NCBI GenBank assembly: GCA_016110215.1
Contig: JADWQD010000008.1
Location: forward strand, 434,001 to 498,000
Direction: 5' to 3'
DNA length: 64,000 nucleotides
Source: Capronia americana
Lineage: Eukaryota > Ascomycota > Eurotiomycetes > Chaetothyriales > Herpotrichiellaceae
In this document: positions 11,715 through 22,787 of the stretch, one piece after another
Numbering within the stretch: the first letter of the stretch is position 1
Layout: the number at the start of each line of letters is the position of its first letter
The notes under the pieces: model-generated
Database searches by the model: none
Seen by the model: only the letters and a program-made list of their open reading frames with translations
What the model was told of the DNA's origin: nothing
Translations under genes and position numbers: made by a program

Positions 11715-13164
11715 AAACAAACACCACCCCCTTCTATCAATAAGTGGAGGACAGGACAGGAAGACAGGACGAATAAACACCCATTGATACACTTTCTTAA
11801 ATCAGTGAGCAGGCGGCTCATCGAGACGGTAGCCGAAATACACCAATGTACTTATCCGTAGGTAGGTGTGTACGTTCCAGCGCAGAGCAGCGTCATTCTC
11901 TCCTCCAACCACACTATGCTACCCTAAAAACACAAGTTCTGAATCCCGTGTGGAAATGGTGATCTTTCTCTGCTTGGCGGCAAAAACATCTGCAAAAACT
12001 GCTCGTGGGCAGGGGAGCAGGCTCGGAACCATCGCGAGAAATATCTGTTCCCTGGCACCGCAGCCCTTCCAGCATAGGCGGCATCACCTTCGGGGTAGCG
12101 CTGAGTCTTGAATGAGATTTCGAAATCGTGGTCACCTTGGTAACAGGCCGCTATGGATTTCTAGGTACTTAATAGTTATGGTTGCTACATCGGGTCGTCA
12201 ATGTGAGGAGCATGTTCTTCAATATGTCGCCTTGGGTTGAGAGGAGATTCACTACATATTACAGTACCAGGTCTGGGTAAGAAATTCATTCCGAACCAAG
12301 GGACTAAGGAGCGTATTGGAAGTACCTCGAACCGCACAGACAGACGAGAGCGCAATAATAATCCAGCGTCTGTCAATAGTCACAATGTCCACACCAGCCG
12401 CAATCACTACCACAGGCGGTAAAGTCCTTTTCCGAGCCTGGGGATTCCTCGTAAGGATGCGACTCCCACTGGTCTTCATCATTATCCTGTACGCCTCACT
12501 CTTTGCCGTGTGCTTCATATTGCGACAACCTCATCAAGCCAAGTGCTTCTGAGACCGAGGGGATAATAGCGTCGCCAGCTGGTACCGATGGCTGGGCTGG
12601 CTCGACAGGCTCCCTACGGCTGTTCTATCCTGTAAACGTCTGTGTTGGCCCTAGAAGTACGGGTTCCGTTCTGACCCATGCAGAATTCTTCGGCTGAAAG
12701 CGCGGCATGCTGCACAGGAACCTGGATTAGAGCAGTCAGACCGCCAGCGACCAGTATCTACAAAGTCGAGACCTTTGAAAATCGTGCCGTTGAGCCAACC
12801 CCAGCTCGTTGGCAAATAGCATGAATCACACACGAAGTGGTCTGATCCGTCTGACCCGGTGACGGAGATTGTACCATATGATCCCCAGCCGCTGCATCGA
12901 CAGACTGTGCTCGCTCCTGCCCCTTGCGGCAAGGGTATTCTTTGGACGAGCTTGATCCTTCTGAAATCACTCGGCTGGTCAGATCGTTGTCGGGGCCCTT
13001 CGGCTGGTTCGGCGGCCCCGGCCCCCGATGGAGATATATCATTCGTAGCCTTTGGCATGTCTCCATCCCCTAATTCTGTGACACGACAGAATTGGATTCC
13101 ACATTCAGTACTATCGAGGTGAGTTGCGTCGGGCTACGCTCTTGGCAAAAGATGATTGGCTGGC
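11715..13164. other. intergenic with minor open frames
   Basis: About 1.45 kb. It holds a possible small membrane peptide (listed separately at 12385) and minus-strand frames near 12651-13066, which might be a further exon of the gene ending at 13165, although I could not join them in phase without a stop. Nothing else is supported. Confidence 0.4.
12385..12552 (+). CDS. possible small single-pass membrane peptide
   Basis: An ATG-initiated frame of 55 codons. The second half is a strongly hydrophobic stretch (about residues 26-45) flanked by basic residues, as in a small membrane protein or a signal anchor. There is no homology I recognise and no obvious splice continuation. It could be chance; it is listed because nothing else explains this interval. 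Confidence 0.2.
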   Translation: MSTPAAITTTGGKVLFRAWGFLVRMRLPLVFIIILYASLFAVCFILRQPHQAKCF

Positions 13165-14132
13165 TTACCACTTGCTCTCCTGCTCCGAGGTCGCATTGGA
13201 AGGTGCGAGGCACGAAGGACATGTCGCTGTCGGCTCCTCTGCCGTGTAGAAGACGAAGCTCATGTGATATTCGCCTCCTGGCACGAACCATTGAGTGAAT
13301 GGGGATCTCATGTCTACCTCGGTGGCTTCGCTTCTCCGGCGAATGGCAAAGTCGCCCTTCTCAACTTTTCCACTGCCGACGGTGGGAAATTGGGCGTGCA
13401 GGAATTGCATGAATGCTTCAGTGGTATTGACGTTTTCGACATGGAAGTGGGAAATCTGGTTCTGCGCATTGATGAAGATAACTGGCGGAAGTCGACATAT
13501 CTGCTTCGGCAACCCCCGGGCCTGCGCGCGGTGAGCTCGTTCCATGTTTGTAATCTCTGTCTGCACGTTAAGCATAGCGCGTTGGTGATACTTGGGAGTA
13601 GTATAATCCTGGCACGCATGCGTACAAGCCAGTTCCAATTGGCCCTCTAGAGAGGGAAGATTGCTGCGGCTTGTGTGAGCTGTCATCTAGCGCTTCGAGT
13701 TTTCGCTGATACTTACTACCCTAGCGCCTGGACAAGAGTCTGAAGTGCCTGAATATCATCATTCAACCTTTGGTTGAATTCTTGAATATCTGATGCTTGG
13801 GCTTGCCATTCAATCTTCTTGAGCGTCGTCTTCAGCCAGCCCTGTGGGCTATGATGGCCGAGGTATCTTCCATACTTCTTGATCCCACGGTAAAATGCGT
13901 GTAGGCTCTTCCTGCAGTTGGAAAGAGCCTTTTTGAACACTTGCCGCTCTTTTCGGTTTAGGTCCCGACTGCACCGACTGATCAGATCAATTGTACTGCT
14001 CAAGGTTTCAAGTCTTCGAATGAGGTGCTGGTAGGATGCGGATGGGCCATCGATGTCGGAAAGTGCCTTCTTGAGGAGTGTGATAAGATCCCAAGTCGCC
14101 TTAATATCGCCGAGACCTATGCTGAACGACAT
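13165..14132 (-). CDS. fungal STAND-type N-terminal / ubiquitin-like-domain protein
   Basis: Model: exon 1 14132-13717 and exon 2 13669-13165, intron 46-47 bp with donor GTAAGT, giving about 306 aa. An acceptor six bases further in (exon from 13663) also keeps phase. The N-terminus (MSFSIGLGDIKATWDLI, then helical DGPSASYQHLIRRLETL) resembles the helical N-terminal domain on many fungal STAND/NLR and related proteins. The second exon has a segment (PPVIFINAQNQISHFHVEN) like the fungal ubiquitin-like domain that often follows it, then FVPGGEYHMSFVF and a CPSC pair. Proteins of this build are often linked to self/non-self recognition, but function is unknown. The 3' end is uncertain: a GTAAGC donor overlaps the last codon, yet splicing to the nearby acceptors gives an immediate or early stop. 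Confidence 0.6.
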
Positions 14133-15624
14133 TTTACACGTTGTGGCTTGCGAAGTGGAGATCCAAAGGGCAGGTGCAAGAGGTCAACGAGCATGTTGAA
14201 GGAAGGTTCCTTGAACTGCACCCGTCAGGCTGAATCTGCAACGCAGGACAAGAAAACTAACTTATAGCCTCATTCCATGATTGGCCAATGTACTGCATCT
14301 CTCATTGGAGACTCTGGACACGCAAAGGCTGGACACAAATGTAAAACCTGAGCATGAAGAATGTAAGGGCCGCGCAAAGCGTGACGGAAACCGCTGTTCG
14401 TAGTGTTGATGTTCCCGTGTGCCTCTGAGACAATTCTGGGAGTGTTAGGCTAGCTTTATTATAAGATCTCCCACTCAAATGAAGAACTATCGCTCATTGT
14501 ACAGTACTTCTCTTTAACAGTGACTTTCATTGACAATTTTAAGGCTAAGCCTAACATTCGTTCGGCCGCTGCTGAGGGCCGGGGGGGAAATAAAATGCCA
14601 TCTTCGTGAGGCAGGGAGATTTCCACTGAGATGCACTTTATTGCCAGAGTATGTATTATGCGCATGTCTGGATCTTGGTATAGGTAATTGCGCCGAAGGG
14701 GGGAAATCATAGCAGATTGCCAGAAATCTGGAGATGGATATGAATACACGTCGAAGGAGAAGTGAAACGACTTATCGGCCTAAAGGGGGAGAAATTCAGA
14801 CACCCATGATCCAATTTTATTGGCAGATCAGTAATCACGCTAGGCCGTAGGTAGAAACCCATGGGACTGGGCGACTCCACGGAACGTCTCGTTTCTCTGC
14901 TGTAAGCAAACCGGTTTTTGCAAGTTACTGTATCTATTCGCCGAACCCTCTGCAGAGCTTGCGGACATCCATTTGGCGGGATGGATGTAAGAGGACTCTC
15001 CAACAATTCAGTAAAGACTCCAGGCAAAGGAGAGTGACTGACACCACGACCCACCTTGGTCCAGTGAATATAACCGCACGTGGTTGCTCAACCATTATTC
15101 CCCCGGAATATGGACACCTATGTGATGGAGATACGGTGTCTGATTCTCATCTGATTGCGTGATTGCGTGGGCTTGCATGCCCATTGCGCCTGCCGGGAGG
15201 GGGGGCGATATCTGATAATTAATACTCGAAGCTGAGTTGCTGCCCCCAAAACCAGGATCTCGATGTCAGTCATTGGCTCATACATACACTCCTCTTCTAT
15301 GAGGCCACTACAGAATCCTCCTGAGTTATTAAAGCATTTGACTTCCCAGTCTGTCAAGCAAGCACTTTTTTCACGTTGCGGCCATATCATGTCCTCGTTC
15401 GTTTCTTCGAGCTTCGATATTCGCTTTTCAACTCCTTCACTGCTTCGATTGTGCGCCGTTCGATACAGTGCAGAATTAACTGTCTCATTCAGTCTCACAG
15501 CTACGGCTCGCTCGCTCCTCCAGCGACCAGTGAAGCCACAAGCCACGCCAAAGCCCCGCCAAAGCCACGCATGCCTCCGTGTCTCGCTGAACCGTACATA
15601 CGATCCATCAACTTTATGAGCTAA
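14133..15624. other. intergenic, no supported gene
   Basis: About 1.5 kb, rather AT-rich around 14400-14800. Frames of 100-140 codons on both strands show no recognisable domain, and no exon chain was found. It includes the promoter of the minus-strand gene that starts at 14132. Confidence 0.45.
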
Positions 15625-16107
15625 TTAGTATCCGACAGGATGCATCTGACCAAACCGACTCCTTCCCCCGCGCGCGGCCACGACGATGAAATAACCCGCG
15701 TAGCTCGTGGCTGCGAAATTGAGGGCCGATTGTCTATCAAGATCCCTCACGATCCGGTGGAGCAGTTCAGGCGGCATGCCGAAGAGATGAGGCCGTGGGG
15801 CGAGCGGGAGCTGATCCAGGCGGGGGACGTGGAAGTGTGAGAGAACGGTGTGGTAGTGTCGACGGGTGGACAACGCGAAGGATTGCGCGTCCTCCACGTA
15901 AAGAATGTGAGAGATGATGTGGTGGAGGAGTTCGGTGCTCAGGTGCTGAAAGTATGAAGGTGGAAGAGTCGATCTTGAGGCCTCAGATTGAGGATCGATC
16001 TTTGGGGGTTGAGTAATAGCAATGGTTGGCGAGCTGGTGGGAGAGGAAGATTCGCGGGACTCCACCTCGCCGTCGTCGGACTCAACGGTATGTGCCGGAC
16101 TCGACAT
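15625..16107 (-). CDS. F-box-like small protein
   Basis: A single-exon frame of 160 aa. The frame is open a little upstream but only through a GTG, so the ATG at 16107 is used. The first 50 residues are Ser/Thr/Pro-rich and acidic. Residues about 55-90 (FQHLSTELLHHIISHIL, then SFALSTRRHYH) and about 110-140 (FGMPPELLHRIVRDLDRQSALNFAATSYAGY) each look like an F-box helix-loop-helix, so the protein may carry one true F-box and a degenerate repeat. F-box proteins bind Skp1 in SCF ubiquitin ligases. No substrate-binding domain is present. Confidence 0.55.
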   Translation of the reverse strand: MSSPAHTVESDDGEVESRESSSPTSSPTIAITQPPKIDPQSEASRSTLPPSYFQHLSTELLHHIISHILYVEDAQSFALSTRRHYHTVLSHFHVPRLDQLPLAPRPHLFGMPPELLHRIVRDLDRQSALNFAATSYAGYFIVVAARGGRSRFGQMHPVGY

Positions 16108-16596
16108 CACGTCGGGGTCTAAAGCCTTTTGTGGTTGCTGTGCTCGTGATATGAAAGTGGAATCCCGTTGTTATGCTACGGTAGAATAATGGTGAGGATG
16201 GAGGCATCTGCAAGAGAGATGAAGGCAAACTGAAGAATAGGTCAAGGAGGCCTCTTCTTCCACAAGCAGTCTGTTGGACGGCAAGTCGAATGCACGGGCT
16301 GTTTGTGAAGCAACACCCCTTGGCAGACAAACATAGCTCGTTCGACACATGGGATTGAGATTGAGCTCTTCGAGGCAACAGCCATTTGTACATTTATTCG
16401 GTTCCCCATCGCTTCTGGTGTTAAAACAGCGCTTCGAAGAACAATACCCTCCTGATGTCCCATCTCCAGGCAGGACCATGAAGTCATACCAAACTCATCT
16501 TCTCTGTGATGTGGCCATGACTTTGGTGTCGGCTTCGCTCCAGACCTTTCCGCTTTGCTCCTAATCCTGCCTTTGGGAATTCCATGTGACAAATTA
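16108..16596. other. intergenic
   Basis: About 490 bp between two minus-strand F-box-type genes. Short minus-strand frames run through it, but none has a recognisable domain; it is taken as 3' end plus promoter. Confidence 0.4.
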
Positions 16597-17484
16597 CTAC
16601 AGGCGCAGAATGGAACGGATGTGCTCCTCGACCCAGATCAAGCCTGAATAGAAATGCCCGTGATACCCAAGTTCCCTAGATACCTTCCGCACAATCTGTC
16701 GGAGTTTGCCTGGCGGTCGTGGTGCTGGCATGTGGAAGTTGGAGGTGAGCTGCATAAAGCGCCGTAGTGCCCGCTCACGCCGCATCTCGCGCTGCTTCAA
16801 TCTCAATATTGAGGTCGGCTTCTTCACCTTGATCCAGTTGTCGCCTAATCTTTCTCTCAATACCATGAATTCCACGCTCTCAATACTTTGCTGGTTCCAG
16901 AGATCTAGCATTAGTATGAATTCGCGGGCCACATCATCAAACCGTTGGCCGAAATCAAATGTGGTTCGGAGGTAAGTTCTGGACAATGCCGTGTCGAGCG
17001 AGAGTTGCGCGCGAGGGTACACGCCCTGCACAACCGACTGTTGAGCTTGCCGTGACGGTTGCTCGTTGCCTTCAAGCTGGTGCCACTCCACGTGTCTGAT
17101 GTAAGCTAAGTGCTTGGCCATCATGGGCTTTTCGTCAGGGCGGTAGCCGTTGTAATGAAGGGTTGTGTTAGAGATCTCGGCGTACTGAAAGTTGTCAATC
17201 TTCCAGCGGTCAGTGGCCTCGCTTGTCGGTTTGGAATCGCCTGCTGTATCGTCCATGGCAAGGATATTGTATGGTTGTGCATTGATGACTCTAGGCGGTG
17301 GTTTGCCAACATCTTTAGGGCAGATGTCTTCGAGCTTTGAGCGACGACATATTGAGAGAACGGAATCGTATTGTTGATGACAGGTCAATGCCAAGCAGAC
17401 TGTAGAGGGCGCATCGAGGAAGGAGATGACGTGCGTCAGGATGTCGTGGTTGAGTTTTTGAAGCATGACTCGACCGTCGGTCAT
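16597..17484 (-). CDS. F-box-like protein
   Basis: A single-exon gene of 295 aa starting at an ATG at 17484. The N-terminus (KLNHDILTHVISFLDAPSTVCLALTCHQQY, about residues 9-38) is a clear F-box-like segment. The remaining 250 residues have no repeat or domain that I recognise. They include a region (TTFDFGQRFDDVAREFILMLD) and a basic helical stretch (LKQREMRRERALRRFM) typical of lineage-specific fungal F-box proteins. The presumed role is a substrate adaptor for an SCF ubiquitin ligase. The neighbouring downstream gene is also F-box-like, so this may be a local family pair, although the two proteins are not obviously similar outside the F-box. Confidence 0.6.
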   Translation of the reverse strand: MTDGRVMLQKLNHDILTHVISFLDAPSTVCLALTCHQQYDSVLSICRRSKLEDICPKDVGKPPPRVINAQPYNILAMDDTAGDSKPTSEATDRWKIDNFQYAEISNTTLHYNGYRPDEKPMMAKHLAYIRHVEWHQLEGNEQPSRQAQQSVVQGVYPRAQLSLDTALSRTYLRTTFDFGQRFDDVAREFILMLDLWNQQSIESVEFMVLRERLGDNWIKVKKPTSILRLKQREMRRERALRRFMQLTSNFHMPAPRPPGKLRQIVRKVSRELGYHGHFYSGLIWVEEHIRSILRL

Positions 17485-17899
17485 CGACGCGACCAGGAAC
17501 CTTGCAATCAGCGGCGCTCGAGGGCATAGGCTATAACGTGTAAGTCGACGCGGTCACAGTTGCAGGTTTGGGAGGCATTTACTCACCTTTTGAGAAGTCA
17601 ATCGGCGTTCACGCGCGTTCTCAAGTTGGCCTCAGACTGCGTGCGAGACTTCACGTTGTTGTGAAAGTGAAAATGCCCAGGGGCTGAGAGGTGAAATTTA
17701 TTGTCAATTCACATTTCTGTCGGACCATCCATGCACACCGCCCTTGATCACTTCTCAATCTAGCTCCTCTTCCATACCGTACAGCCAGTAGGATATTTCA
17801 CTATCTATTGGCGAGCTGCCAAACAACTGTCACTTCCAGTCGCATCGACATTTTCCGTCCATCCAGACACTATGGGGAAGCACATTCATGGGAAGCCGT
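17485..17899. other. intergenic
   Basis: About 415 bp upstream of the F-box gene and downstream of the minus-strand conserved protein. A GTGAGT donor at 17585-17580 and an AG near 17531 on the minus strand could be a 5' untranslated-region intron of the F-box gene. Nothing else is seen. Confidence 0.35.
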
Positions 17900-18871
17900 T
17901 CAGACCGTGACAGTAACGACAACGTTTTCACGCTCAGCAGTCTCCCCAAGAGTGGTGTCCGAGCAGGATGTTTTTGGCTTGTGTTCCTTGACTTTTTCCT
18001 TGACATCAATGTTGTCCTTCACATCATCCAAGTTCGCAACTTGACCGTCGACCTCGTTCTCTTGTGTCTTGGAAAGAGCACTGTCCTTGCGCTTCCGGAG
18101 GGCGCGGCGATTGCTCCAATATCCCTTCTTCTTGCTGGGCTTGTTCTGTGGAGGTCTTGGGTTCTGTTGCTGGTCTTCAGTGCCAGGTGCAGCATTTTCC
18201 TTGTTAGAACCGTCGTCACCAGCTGCTTCCGCACCCTCGTCTTTGCTCACAACGCGAGTAGTGTCTTTGGCGCTGGTCTCAGCTGGAGCTTGATTTGTGG
18301 TGTTACCGAGACTCTGTTGAGCAGCTTTCTCAGCAGCCAGATGTGCACGACGATCTTGTCTAGCGAAGTTCATGGCGGTTTTGGGGTGTGCTTGACTTTC
18401 TCCTTGCATGTATGCCACCCCACGAACAATAGTGTCTGTAGCCTGTTCGAGTATCAGTAACAGCGGATCTTTGGAGTCAAAGAGACTTACGATGTATGCA
18501 GCATTCATGAGCTTGACAAGGTTGTTGGTAAGCAAGGCCAGGTCCTTGATGTCCTGTTCTGACTTAAATGGGTTGTCTCCACCATTAGCAACTCTGCGTG
18601 CCTTGTTCATCATGTCTCGGACATGATTTTCCGTGGCAACATCAAGTTTTGGTGGTGTACGAGACGGCTTCCTGGCTGGTCCAGAGATCTTGTTGGGGTT
18701 ACTGTCGTTGGCCTCAGGAGATGCAACCTCAGTTGAGCTAGATTGGGGAGTTGTGGTGTTGACATAGCCAGACTTCTGAGGAGTAGCAGACTCTGGGCCG
18801 AGAGGGGTCTTGTTGACGAAATTCATGGAGGCAGGCTCAGCTTTGACACTGGAAGAAGAGACCTCGGCCAT
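17900..18871 (-). CDS. conserved hypothetical protein, basic C-terminal region
   Basis: Function not recognised. Exons 18871-18491 and 18442-17900 give 307 aa. The 48-bp intron has a GTAAGT donor, a CTGAT-like branch and a CAG acceptor; it is a multiple of three without a stop, so retention would only insert 16 residues. The N-terminal 60 residues are Ser/Thr/Pro-rich. Residues about 75-165 are helical (ENHVRDMMNKARRVAN, LTNNLVKLMNAAYI, then TDTIVRGVAYMQGE) and likely the conserved core. After residue 190 the chain is low-complexity, with a basic patch (KKKGYWSNRRALRKRKD) that could be a nuclear localisation signal. A probable 51-bp 5' untranslated-region intron lies at 18933-18883, ending just before the ATG. 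Confidence 0.65.
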   Translation of the reverse strand: MAEVSSSSVKAEPASMNFVNKTPLGPESATPQKSGYVNTTTPQSSSTEVASPEANDSNPNKISGPARKPSRTPPKLDVATENHVRDMMNKARRVANGGDNPFKSEQDIKDLALLTNNLVKLMNAAYIVSLFDSKDPLLLILEQATDTIVRGVAYMQGESQAHPKTAMNFARQDRRAHLAAEKAAQQSLGNTTNQAPAETSAKDTTRVVSKDEGAEAAGDDGSNKENAAPGTEDQQQNPRPPQNKPSKKKGYWSNRRALRKRKDSALSKTQENEVDGQVANLDDVKDNIDVKEKVKEHKPKTSCSDTTLGETAERENVVVTVTV

Positions 18872-19689
18872 GGTTCAGATTGCTAGACGGGAGTAAGTGC
18901 TCCATAGGCGACGCGATGATAAGGGGCACTCACCGAGGGAATTTGCTCTAACGAGTCTCTGAGAGGTGACAGGCTTCGAGATGGTGGCGGTGTTGGTCGT
19001 GACGCAGATCAAGGTTAGGTGGGCAGTAATGGAAGAAATGTTCAAGACGAGGTGACAGTGAGGATGAAGAAATAAGACGGATTTCACTTGTGTATGTTTG
19101 ACACACAACCAGCGACAAAGGAAGGTACGTACCCGCGAGCAAGCTGCGGACCCTGGCAGGGAAGGTACGGAACGCTTCAAAGGTCTGGCAGCAAAATCAA
19201 AGTTGGCGGTTTGAGCCAAAGCACATTCACTTCAGTCAGGTATTTATCGAGCATCAACATCTTCACATTTCCATCATCCAGCCAGATCAGTCGCAAGCTT
19301 CAAAGCCCTTTCAATGAGCGTCTCAATGGTCGGAGTGCGTGACTTCTTGTCCAGATCACTTCTTCTTGCCCCATTGATGTGAGTGCTGCTTCCACTTGTC
19401 AGAACTTGACGCGAGAGGAACATTTTCGCCTGGTGTCTCCCTTCCCTCAACGAAGACTGAGAAGACGAGCACGACGTGCAGAGGAAATTGCTCGGCCAAC
19501 CTGCCGCGCCGCGCATGTCCGAACAGCGTTGTTACCTGAACTGACCGAATTCACATCCACATGGCTCGGTCCAAATCTACTGTATCTTGCTTTCTGAGAG
19601 ATCAGGTCAACGGTGGAAGATAATATCTCTTTCGGTATTGCACCTCTACAAGCACTCAGAAGGGACAAGGAACTTCTCAAGTCACAGTC
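18872..19689. promoter_or_regulatory. divergent promoter region with 5' UTR intron
   Basis: About 820 bp between divergent genes (the minus-strand conserved protein and the plus-strand amidase). On the minus strand a GTGAGT...TAG intron (18933-18883) sits just before the start codon. A minus-strand open frame of 114 codons begins at 19219, but it has no ATG-led homology and is more likely untranslated leader. Confidence 0.4.
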
Positions 19690-20642
19690 ATGACAAGCCT
19701 GCTCAAGAAGCCCTTCAAACTTGCCCTCGTGCAGCTTGCATCAGGTAAGTGGTGAGTACTCTATCTCGAGCAATGCCGTGGAGTCATACTAATACATTGC
19801 TAGGCGCTGACAAGACAGCTAATCTGCATCATGCTCGATCGAAAGTCATTGAGGCCGCAAAAGCTGGCGCCTCAATGATTGTTCTTCCCGAATGCTTCAA
19901 TTCTCCATATGGCACTCAATACTTCCCCAAGTATGCCGAGACCGTGTTACCTTCGCCGCCCTCAGAGGAGAAATCGCCTTCATGGCACATGCTATCAAAG
20001 GTCGCAGCAGAGACCAAGACATACCTGATCGGTGGGAGTATACCGGAATTCGTACCAGAAACAAAGGAATACTTCAATACTTCGCTGGTCTTCTCACCAA
20101 CAGGCGAGTTACTGGCAACCCATCGGAAGACACACTTGTTTGATATCGATATACCTGGGAAGATCAAATTCAAGGAGAGTGACGTCCTGTCTCCGGGAAA
20201 CAAGGTGACCATAATTGACATCCCGGATTATGGTAAGATTGGACTCGCAATCTGCTACGACGTACGATTCCCCGAGCTTGCCATGATTGCGGCAAGAAAG
20301 GGTGCATTCATGTTTGTTTATCCTGGGGCTTTCAACACGACAACAGGTCCGATGCACTGGACCTTACAAGCGCGGGCAAGGGCAATGGACAATCAGATCT
20401 ACGTTGCAATGTGCAGTCCTGCAAGGGATACCGAGGCAACATACCATGCGTATGGGCACTCAATGATTGTCAATCCAAACGCCGAGGTTCTCGCCGAAGC
20501 TGAAGAGCATGAGGATATTGTGTACGCGGAGCTTGATGGTGCGAAAATTGACGAGACGAGGAAAGGGATCCCCATCTATACACAGAGGCGGTTTGATGTG
20601 TATCCTGATGTGAGTGCCGGCAAGGTCAACTATGAGGATTGA
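19690..20642 (+). CDS. NIT3: Nit3-type omega-amidase (nitrilase superfamily)
   Basis: A carbon-nitrogen hydrolase. By family (yeast Nit3, mammalian Nit2) it releases ammonia from omega-amides such as alpha-ketoglutaramate, or from deaminated glutathione; the exact substrate is not readable. Exons 19690-19744 and 19804-20642 with a 59-bp intron give 297 aa, the usual family length. The catalytic Glu-Lys-Cys triad is visible: Glu48 in VLPECFNSPYG, Lys127 in THRKTHLFDID and Cys169 in AICYDVRFPE. It is probably cytosolic or mitochondrial; no clear presequence is seen. It lies about 480 bp upstream of the ribosomal protein gene on the same strand. Confidence 0.93.
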
Positions 20643-21124
20643 GATGGAATACGGAAAAATCGGGGCTCAATGAGAACATCCGGGCTTGAAACGATACCGC
20701 TTACCTCGTGGTCGAAGTCGACCGAGATTTGATATGATATCTCGTGGATATTCCAACTAGAACCCGCAAATGATCGTTAAAATCCTTTTTCTCGCTGTTC
20801 GTTCTCTGATGCTCCAGGCAGGACGTATTGAGCCCTGCTGGCTCTCGAATAGCTATACCACGTGACCCGCCGAAATCTTGGCAGACTATTCCGTTTTCGG
20901 CTATCCTGCGCTCCCACATCCCCAAAAATCAATCGACGGCCTATTCTCTCACAGACATCCAGCACGTCGCCGACCTCTTTTACTCTCCGCCCAGGCAAAT
21001 CAAAACTGTACGTAAAGCACTCTCCCTTACTCTTGTCAACATTCTTTTGTGATCGCATCACAATACCCCTCGAATCCTCCAACCAGAAGAGGCTCTAACT
21101 GTCCCGTCACAGAACACCGTCACA
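20643..21124. promoter_or_regulatory. promoter and leader of the eL31 gene
   Basis: About 480 bp. A pyrimidine-rich stretch near 20965-21070 precedes the start codon, as is common in highly expressed fungal genes. The run from GTACGT at about 21009 to an AG near 21110 could be a leader intron. No separate gene is seen. Confidence 0.35.
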
Positions 21125-21839
21125 ATGGTGAAAAACAACCCCAAGACCCAACCCAAGAAGTCGACCCAGGCGCCCAAGAAGTCCCGGTCCGCCATCACCG
21201 ATGTCGTCGCCCGCGAGTATACCATCCACCTACACAAGCGAGTACGTACATTGCCTTGAAAAAGGAAAGAAAAGTTCCTACGAGAAAAATCAAGAGGAGG
21301 GGCCCCGAGACAATCAGTTTTATGAAGTCCACCCGAATGGCTTGCCTTGCGCACCCTTCTCCTCTGTGAATCAAGCATTTGGACGGAAGACTGATGATAT
21401 GGAACAATAAAGGTCCACGGCGTATCTTTCAAGAAGCGAGCCCCCCGCGCGATCAAGGAGATTCGAAAGTTCGCTACATTGGCGATGGTACGTATGCCTT
21501 TTGCATTTGTCTACAACCCAGACACTTATCCACTATCCCTTGCCGTATGGGCCATGGTATTTTGAGTTTTATCTATCCGAGGTAGTTACAGTCTTCTGAC
21601 GTCTATTTCTTGCACCGTGTTTGTAGGGCACAACCGACGTGCGTCTCGACCCCCAACTGAACAAAAAGGTCTGGGAATCCGGCATCAAGGGTGTTCCGTT
21701 CCGGCTGCGCGTGCGCATCTCGAGAAAGCGAAACGACGAGGAGGGCGCCAAGGAGAAGCTGTACTCTTACGTGCAGGCCGTGAATGTCAAAGAGCGGGAG
21801 GCCAAGGGCTTGAACACTGTTGTTGTTGAAGAATCATGA
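21125..21839 (+). CDS. RPL31: 60S ribosomal protein eL31
   Basis: A structural protein of the large cytosolic ribosomal subunit near the polypeptide exit tunnel. Exons 21125-21241, 21413-21487 and 21627-21839 (introns of 171 and 139 bp) give 134 aa, a little longer than the usual 120-125 because of a Lys/Pro-rich N-terminal extension. Signature segments are [49 protein letters not shown] and RVRIRISRKR-like sequence in the last exon. Introns longer than those of its neighbours are typical for ribosomal protein genes. Confidence 0.96.
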
Positions 21840-22787
21840 GATTCACTGACTGCTGAAAAGGGTGCGCAAGGAGTGCAAGGAGTGCGGTAGGCCATATGAA
21901 GGTGGAGAGGTGAAGTACTCAAGTATTCAATCACCTTTGAGAGACGCACCGTCAGGCAAAGTTCACGTTGGTATGGTCCGTCTCACCAATCTATGGAAGG
22001 GTAGAACGTGATGGCACATACTGCCACTTCTGGCTTGTGGCCTGCGATCCGAATGATGCCATGATGGACGTTCAGAAAGCACACACTGGGGAAAAGCACT
22101 GCAAACGCAAGACTCGCGTGCAACAAATGTAAAAGACCAGGCAAGAAACTACGAGAATCACCAGCAGTTTGCACTTGCGCATTTGGATTTTTCGCTCTAC
22201 TCCTGACCGTCGATTCGTCCACTTTGAACAGCTCCTTTTGGCGCAATTCCATCTCATCTCAATTTCCACAGTATCCCAGCACGTTGTTACCAAGGAGCTC
22301 AAACGCCATAAGAGGGAGCTCAACTCATTTCTCAGAGGAGAGAGGAGCCGGGCCTCTTGTACTGCGAGCTGCGCTTGGGCTCCTGTCTTTCAGGGTGCTC
22401 ACTGCCCGGAAGGGAGTTCGACGTACCCAAAGGACAAAGAGCGGCACATCTGCTGAGACCGGCGCAACCTGATCGACGCTCACGACAACAACACCATTGC
22501 AATGGCCCATGGGATCACATAGTGGTATAACCTCTCTATCCTCATACACACAGCGATACACTCCAACGATCCGTCCGCCGCTGTACATTTTGCAAAAAGT
22601 AATCCTTTCCCAAGAACTCCATCGCTGTGCAAGAACACCTTGTCTGTTCTCCCTGACCTTTGCTACATGCATTTGCCCATCGAGCCCATATCAACGCATT
22701 TTCATATTAAGTAAATCACATAGTAGAAAAGACATTGGGTTAAGTACCCGCTGCTCAACCCATCCAAGCGCAGGGTGACCGATTCAA
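21840..22787. other. intergenic, convergent 3' ends
   Basis: About 950 bp between the convergent eL31 and nucleoporin genes. Frames up to 115 codons on both strands (for example minus 22672-22325) show no recognisable domain. Confidence 0.45.
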
